Part shown: positions 32,646 to 36,796 of the stretch, in pieces
Numbering within the stretch: the stretch's first letter is position 1
How the letters are laid out: every line of letters starts with the position of its first letter
NCBI RefSeq assembly: GCF_016862555.1
Contig: NZ_BONE01000077.1
Span: forward strand, 1-36,796
Direction of reading: 5' to 3'
From: Asanoa siamensis
Lineage (GTDB): Bacteria > Actinomycetota > Actinomycetes > Mycobacteriales > Micromonosporaceae
DNA length: 36,796 bases
The notes under the pieces: model-generated
What the model saw: the letters and a program-made list of their open reading frames with translations, nothing else
Databases searched by the model: none
Told to the model about the DNA's origin: nothing
Position numbers and translations under genes: made by a program

Positions 32646-33024
32646 TTTCTCCATCTCGGCAGCCACGTTGGCGCCCTGTCATATGCCCGCGACGGCCAGA
32701 GGCGTGCGCAGAGTTCTATCCACGGGTCCGTCTAGCAGTAAACGGCGAGGCCCGCCGCCGTCGCCCGACTCGACCGCGCTCATGTTCACGCTCGGCCAGA
32801 TTTCCGCGACCCGTTGGCGTCGGGCATCCTGCGCGCCTAGGTGATGAAGCCGCTAATCAGCTGGGTGGATGGGGTCCACCGTCAATCGTGTGTGAAGCAA
32901 AATGAGCTCGTCACCGTGGGGTGACGCAGGTGATAGCGGAGAGCGCAGATACGGATGGCTCAGCGTGCCACCGGGCCTGCTTCCCGGCAGCGCCGCCCTC
33001 GCGCCCGTTTATGGCTAGGGCGAG
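32646..33024. other. Gap between the radical SAM operon and the alcohol dehydrogenase gene
   Basis: No frame here has protein-like composition on either strand, and no clear terminator stem follows the dehydrogenase stop. I see nothing further in it. Confidence 0.4.
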
Positions 33025-34251
33025 TCAATGCGTTCGGACGCGTCGGGTCCGGTCCCCGGTCCAGGCCGCGTCGAGGATCGCGGTCAGGCTGGTGGTGTCG
33101 GTCGGGCCCGGATGGTTCTGGATCAGCCGGGTGACGCCGCCGGCCATCTCCGCGAAGCGCGGCAGGTCGGCGCGTGCCACGCCGATGTCCGCCAATGTGG
33201 CTGGGATGGCGATGTCGGCGAGGAGGCGGTCGAGCCAGGTGAGGAACGTATCGGCGGCCTCGACTTCCGAGGCGTCGGTCACGTCGAGCCCGCACACGCC
33301 GGCGAGGGTGGCCAACCGGTCGACGATGGCATCCCTGGCCGCGTCGAGCGCGTAGGGCAGGAGCAACCCGACGCCCAGGCCGTGCGGCGTGTGCGTGGCT
33401 GCGCCGATGGGGTACTGGAGGGCGTGCGGAGCCGCGCAGCCCGCGTGGGAGAACGCGATCCCGGCGAGCATGGATCCATAGGACATGTCCACGCGGGCGT
33501 CCGTGTCGTCTCCGTTTCTAACGGCACGGCGCAGACTGCGGGCGATCCGCTCCGCAGCCAGGAGCGCGTAGTGGTCGGTGACCGGGTTGCGGCCCAGGAA
33601 GACCTGCTCCACAGGGTCACGCGGTCCATGGGCCCGCGGACGCGCGGTGTAGCTCTCCACCGCGTGGCACAGCGCGTCGATGCCGGAGTAGGCGGTAACG
33701 GTCGCAGGGCAGCTGTAGGTGAGTTCCGGGTCGACGATGGCGAAGTCGGGCACGATGTGGACGCTGGAAACCCCCACCTTCAGCGCGCGGTCCGGGTCGG
33801 TCAACACCGACACGGGTGTGAGCTCGGAGCCCGTGCCTGACGTCGTCGGGACCGCGACGAGCGGAAATGTCGGCCCCGGCACCATCGACTCGCCGTAGTA
33901 GTCGCGCGGCGTCCCACCGTGGCGCCGGATGACACCGACGATCTTGGCGAGGTCGATCACCGTGCCACCGCCGATGGCGAGGATCACGTCGGCGTCGACC
34001 TCCGCGGCGACCGAGACGGCCAGGGCGACGTCGGCGACCGGCACGTCTGGGTTCGCGTCGGAGAACACCTCGACGACCTTGACCTTCTCCCGTACGGTGG
34101 CGATGATCTCGGCCACGCCCGGCTGCGCCAGAAGAATCTGGTCGGTCACGATGAGGACTCGCGAGCCACACTCCGCCACCACTCGTGGAATGTTCTGCGC
34201 GACCCCCTCGCCCACTATGAGCTGACGTGGTCCGCGGACGGTCTCAAGCAT
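33025..34251 (-). CDS. Iron-containing (group III) alcohol dehydrogenase
   Basis: The 408-residue cytoplasmic enzyme oxidises or reduces an alcohol/aldehyde pair with NAD(P). The nucleotide-binding motif is IGGGTVIDLAK, followed by VAVPTTSGTGSELTPVSV. The metal site is given by GIDALCHAVESY (Asp and His), SHAGCAAPHALQYPIGA (His) and THTPHGLGVGLLLPYAL (His), all as in Fe-ADH proteins. The ATG has AGAGAGG 8 nt upstream. It lies 30 nt after a broken aldehyde dehydrogenase of the succinate-semialdehyde type, suggesting that the pair once worked on the same intermediate, for example 4-hydroxybutyrate to succinate; that is inference. The gene itself looks intact. Confidence 0.9.
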   Translation of the reverse strand: MLETVRGPRQLIVGEGVAQNIPRVVAECGSRVLIVTDQILLAQPGVAEIIATVREKVKVVEVFSDANPDVPVADVALAVSVAAEVDADVILAIGGGTVIDLAKIVGVIRRHGGTPRDYYGESMVPGPTFPLVAVPTTSGTGSELTPVSVLTDPDRALKVGVSSVHIVPDFAIVDPELTYSCPATVTAYSGIDALCHAVESYTARPRAHGPRDPVEQVFLGRNPVTDHYALLAAERIARSLRRAVRNGDDTDARVDMSYGSMLAGIAFSHAGCAAPHALQYPIGAATHTPHGLGVGLLLPYALDAARDAIVDRLATLAGVCGLDVTDASEVEAADTFLTWLDRLLADIAIPATLADIGVARADLPRFAEMAGGVTRLIQNHPGPTDTTSLTAILDAAWTGDRTRRVRTH

Positions 34252-34281
34252 GTGGGTGCCTCTCTGGAAGCCGCGAGTCGG

Positions 34282-34950
34282 TCACGGTAGGTCGATCGCC
34301 GCGTAGGTGAGGTCGAGGTACTCGAGGATGCCCTCGTGCGACCCCTCCTTGCCAATCCCTGGCCGTTTCACGCCTCCGAACGGAGCTGAGGGATCCGATA
34401 TCAGACCGCGCCCGCTGGAGGTCACGGGTGAAGACGTATCCAACCAGGCCGTACTCGGCGTCGTGGGCCCTCGCCAACACCTCCTCGTCGCACGTTAACG
34501 AGATGATCGGCGCCACCGGGCCGAAGATCTCCGTCTGCAGCATCCGCGCGTCCTCGGGCACGTCGACGAGGACGGCGGGCGGGTAGAGTTGCCCGGGGCC
34601 GGCCGGACGCTCGCCGCCCACCAGGACCTGGGCACCGCGATCGGCCGCGTCGGCGACGGGTTAGTCGATCTTGTGATTGATGCCTCGTCGATCAACGCCG
34701 CATTGCCGCCCAGTTCCATGAAGGTACGCAGCACGTTGTCCGCAGCCTGTCGGAGCAGCATGCGCCCAGCCTCGGTCGACCCGATACCCACCAGCGGGAA
34801 CGGTGCTGTAACGCCCCTCGACACGCACCGCCTCCTCGGCACCACCGGAAGAACTCGCGCCGTAGGCCACCTCCCCGGCCTCGGCGAGGCGCTTGCTCCT
34901 CAGATCGCTCGGACAGTTCCCAGCACCATCGCGGAGTGGATCCGGGCCTA
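34282..34950 (-). pseudogene. Succinate-semialdehyde-type aldehyde dehydrogenase, multiply deleted
   Basis: Minus-strand fragments in several frames line up in the order of a GabD-like ALDH: EVAYGASSSGGAEEAVRVEG, then GSTEAGRMLLRQAADNVLRT and FMELGGNAALIDEA, then [51 protein letters not shown], and finally [20 protein letters not shown] with stop at 34282. About 220 of roughly 480 residues remain. The catalytic Cys region (normally after the ELGG block) and the Rossmann core are lost. It was 30 nt upstream of the alcohol dehydrogenase on the same strand and presumably formed an operon with it. Confidence 0.8.
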
Positions 34951-35103
34951 CGCCGACGTCTGCCGCATCACGAGCATCTCTTCGCGCGCAACATCATCGC
35001 GCTGGTGTGCCACGGCGCGCAGGTGCCCGCGGTGTATGGGCTGCTGAAGGGTCGAAAGACGGCGTGCTTGCCGCCCATCAGCCGCGATGCGAGCAGGGGC
35101 GGC
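34925..35103 (+). pseudogene. DJ-1/PfpI (type-1 glutamine amidotransferase-like) fragment
   Basis: Plus-strand pieces AEWIRAYADVCRI and, in another frame, ARNIIALVCHGAQVPAVYGL then LKGRKTACLPPISRDASRGG match the nucleophile region of PfpI proteins (VAAICHGPQVLAAAG.LKGR..T..P.I). The nucleophile Cys of CHG is present. Both ends are missing and there is a frame change, so this is a remnant. Confidence 0.6.
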
Positions 35104-35139
35104 GTCATTCGCCTTGCCGTTCCCTCCGCCTCGGGCACG

Positions 35140-35325
35140 ATGGTTCGACGACCTCACCCTCTCGCCGCGAGCGCGGGCAGCGGTACACGCGCCCATGTTG
35201 TTGTGCAAAGGCGACAAGGACGGAGTCACCCCGCTCGAGACGGCGGCCCTCCCGCTGCTCGCACACCCGCGGGATGTTCGTCTACACGTGCTCGGCCTAC
35301 GCGGGCACGTGCCGCCGACGAGCAC
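35140..35325 (+). pseudogene. Alpha/beta hydrolase C-terminal fragment
   Basis: RWFDDLTLSPRARAAVHAPM, then LLCKGDKDGVTPLETAALPL and HPRDVRLHVLGLRGHVP resemble the acid and histidine blocks of alpha/beta hydrolases (PVLLIHG.DD.VTP…GGCGHLP). The N-terminal lid and nucleophile parts are absent, and the frame continues into Arg-rich shadow. It follows the PfpI fragment almost directly. The next 240 bp to 35565 hold nothing recognisable except a ribosome site near 35553. Confidence 0.55.
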
Positions 35326-35564
35326 CCGCGGTGCCGTCGACGGCCGTCGGCGCAAACTCACCGCGAATGTCAACGTGAAGTCGAACTGCAACCGCTGTCC
35401 ACCACAATCCCTCGTGGCATGTGATGAGCCATCCGGCGTCGCCCGGGGACGCGGTCGAGCAGCGACCCGGTCCGGAGGCCACCTGACTGCGGCGTCACAC
35501 CGAGACGTGATGGCGCGGACATCGACCGTCGCCCGCATCGACGGCGGGCGTCTAGGAGAGATGA

Positions 35565-36472
35565 ATGGGTAGGCATCGGTCCCGACGCGCCGTGCTGGCC
35601 CTGTCGGTGCTCGCACTCAGCGGCGGCAGTGCCGCAGGGGTCGGCGCCCTGCGGCGAGTCTACGGCGGGCGCGACGCGTCATCCGTAGGTCAACGAGGCA
35701 AGCGGCCGCCTCACCGACGCGTAGTCCGGTCCCAGACCACCTAGCGATGGCTCGGGAAAAGGTCGTGGCTCACCTGAAGAAGGTGGGCAACGGCCATGTC
35801 GCAGTCGCGGTACGCGATCGAAGAAGTGGCGTCATGCTCGCTGTCGGCGCAACCCGCTTCCAGACCGCCAGCATCGTGAAGGTCGAGATCCTGGCCGCTC
35901 TCCTGCTTCGGGCGCGGCAGCGGGACCAACAAGTCAGCGACGCTGATCGGCGCCTGGCGAAGAAGATGATCGTCCTGAGCGATAACGCCGCGGCGACCGC
36001 CTTGTACCGCCGTATCGGTGGGAAGTCAGGGCTGCAATCGGCGAACGAGGCCTTCGGTCTCAGGGAGAGCACGCCCAATGCCTCCTGGGGACTGTCCACG
36101 ACCACAGCAGCCGACCAGGTTCGCCTGCTGGCGTCGCTCTTGGACGAAGACGGCCCGCTGGGAGATGAAGACCGCAGGTTCATCTTCGACGCCATGAGCC
36201 AGGTGGACCAGACGCAGGCATGGGGAGTCCGCGCCGCAGCTGACCCGCGAACCACGGGGGTGTACGTCAAGAACGGCTGGGACACGGTCGCCGACGACCA
36301 GGACCGCTGGCAGGTCAACACCATCGGCCGGCTAGTCGAGCCTGGTCACGACTGGCTCGTCGCAGTGCTGTCCAACCACCACCGGAACCAGGCGGCCGGC
36401 GTTCGTATCGTCGAGACCGTACTCAGGTACACGCTGCGCGAGCTACGCGCCCTACCCGTCGCGGCGACGTAG
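35565..36472 (+). CDS. Exported class A beta-lactamase-like serine hydrolase, frameshifted between the leader and the domain
   Basis: ATG 35565, with AGGAGAG about 6 nt upstream, starts a basic leader with hydrophobic core (MGRHRSRRAVLALSVLALSG). In that frame a TAG follows at about 35742. The catalytic part lies in another frame that is open from before 35660: SPVPDHLAMAREKVVAHLKK, then TASIVKVEILAAL with the SxxK motif, MIVLSDNAAATALYRRIGG with the SDN motif, and VKNGW in place of KTG. A missing base between about 35670 and 35730 explains the break. Without it ATG 35747 could start a 241-residue cytoplasmic form. The KNG change makes true beta-lactam hydrolysis uncertain. It is followed by a short gap and a PadR gene. 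Confidence 0.78.
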
Positions 36473-36690
36473 GACAGTCCGAACGGGACCATAGCCGCGT
36501 CGTCGTCTCGCGCTCAGACGTGCACCCGGGCCGCCCGTGCGGGCGCCGACAGCTCTTCGTATGGCCAGTCTGGGAAGCTCGTCACCATCCGAACTCGACA
36601 TACGCGCGACGGCACAGCTCGGAAGACACCTTCATGACTTCCGCCGCTACTTTTGTAGGCGATATATCCGCGGAATGGAGACACCGCTGG

Positions 36691-36796
36691 GTGAGCCAAA
36701 AATTTCTCATCTTGACGGCTTTGGCCGGTGGGAAGCTGCATGGCTATGCCTCGTCGCCGAGGTGGCCCGATTGTCGGAAAACCGGTTCTCGCTGAG
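36691..36796 (+). CDS. PadR-family regulator, 5' part only (window edge), frameshifted near 36750
   Basis: GTG 36691 starts VSQKFLILTALAGGKLHGYA, the PadR N-terminal helix (LILTALA.G..HGYA). After this one base is missing: the correct frame gives VVAEVARLSENRFSL, the expected winged-helix continuation, while the frame as given stops at TGA 36793-36795. GGAG lies about 13 nt upstream of the GTG. A GATATATC palindrome at 36661-36668 may be a promoter or operator element. The rest of the gene is beyond the window. The 36473-36690 gap shows no other gene. Confidence 0.7.

Noticed and set aside
32516-32905. Plus-strand 129-codon frame upstream of the radical SAM gene
   Set aside because: Composition is Arg/Pro-rich with no domain; the region is better explained as the operon's leader and promoter.
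35087-35572. A full-length hydrolase gene of 161 codons
   Set aside because: Only the 35140-35325 part shows hydrolase motifs; the nucleophile part is missing and the tail is shadow sequence.

Overview
The window is GC-rich, gene-dense DNA with frequent GTG/TTG starts and many ATGA/GTGA overlaps. SigE-family sigma factors paired with membrane beta-propeller proteins, a PucR-type regulator, AfsR-like TPR remnants and a typical actinobacterial oligopeptide transporter point to an actinomycete, most likely Micromonosporaceae (inferred from gene content only).

Left part (1-7600): the tail of an unknown gene, a secreted protein, a coupled msrB-msrA pair repairing oxidised methionine, a convergent methyltransferase and a small hypothetical gene. 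Two consecutive modules follow, each an ECF sigma factor overlapping a gene for a protein with a cytoplasmic N-terminus, a membrane helix, a probable extracytoplasmic beta-propeller and a C-terminal helix. The first sigma gene carries a 1-nt frameshift.

Central operon (7803-20059): a family-5 peptide-binding lipoprotein, a permease, a permease-ATPase fusion, a second ATPase, a very large S9 peptidase/S12 beta-lactamase-fold fusion, a COG3375-type GNAT acyltransferase, an N-acyl(succinyl)amino acid racemase of the enolase superfamily and a PucR-type regulator. The genes overlap or nearly touch. The combination fits uptake of peptides containing D-residues, their hydrolysis in the cytoplasm, and conversion of D- to L-amino acids through N-succinyl intermediates. 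The racemase and regulator read as one frame only because one base is missing near 18388.

Degraded region (20060-27600): remnants of a TetR regulator without its DNA-binding domain, a cupin, a glyoxalase-like protein, an AfsR/SARP-type TPR protein split by inserted DNA, and an internally deleted IS5-type transposase. Among them lie a few possibly functional genes: a NIF3/YqfO C-terminal-like protein, a secreted repeat propeller (frameshifted), and two small exported proteins.

Biosynthetic-looking operon on the minus strand (32540 down to 27718): a B12-binding-type radical SAM enzyme, a uracil-phosphoribosyltransferase-like protein, a methyltransferase with a Cys-rich N-terminal domain, and a family-2 glycosyltransferase. 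Its base composition looks less GC-rich than the rest, and I cannot match it to a known pathway.

Right part (33025-36796): an intact group III (iron-type) alcohol dehydrogenase behind a collapsed semialdehyde dehydrogenase gene, remnants of a DJ-1/PfpI protein and an alpha/beta hydrolase, an exported class A beta-lactamase-like hydrolase (frameshift in the leader region) and the start of a PadR regulator (also frameshifted) at the edge. Single-base indels recur across the window, so either the assembly has residual indel errors or several genes are recently inactivated. No rRNA, tRNA or CRISPR array was seen.
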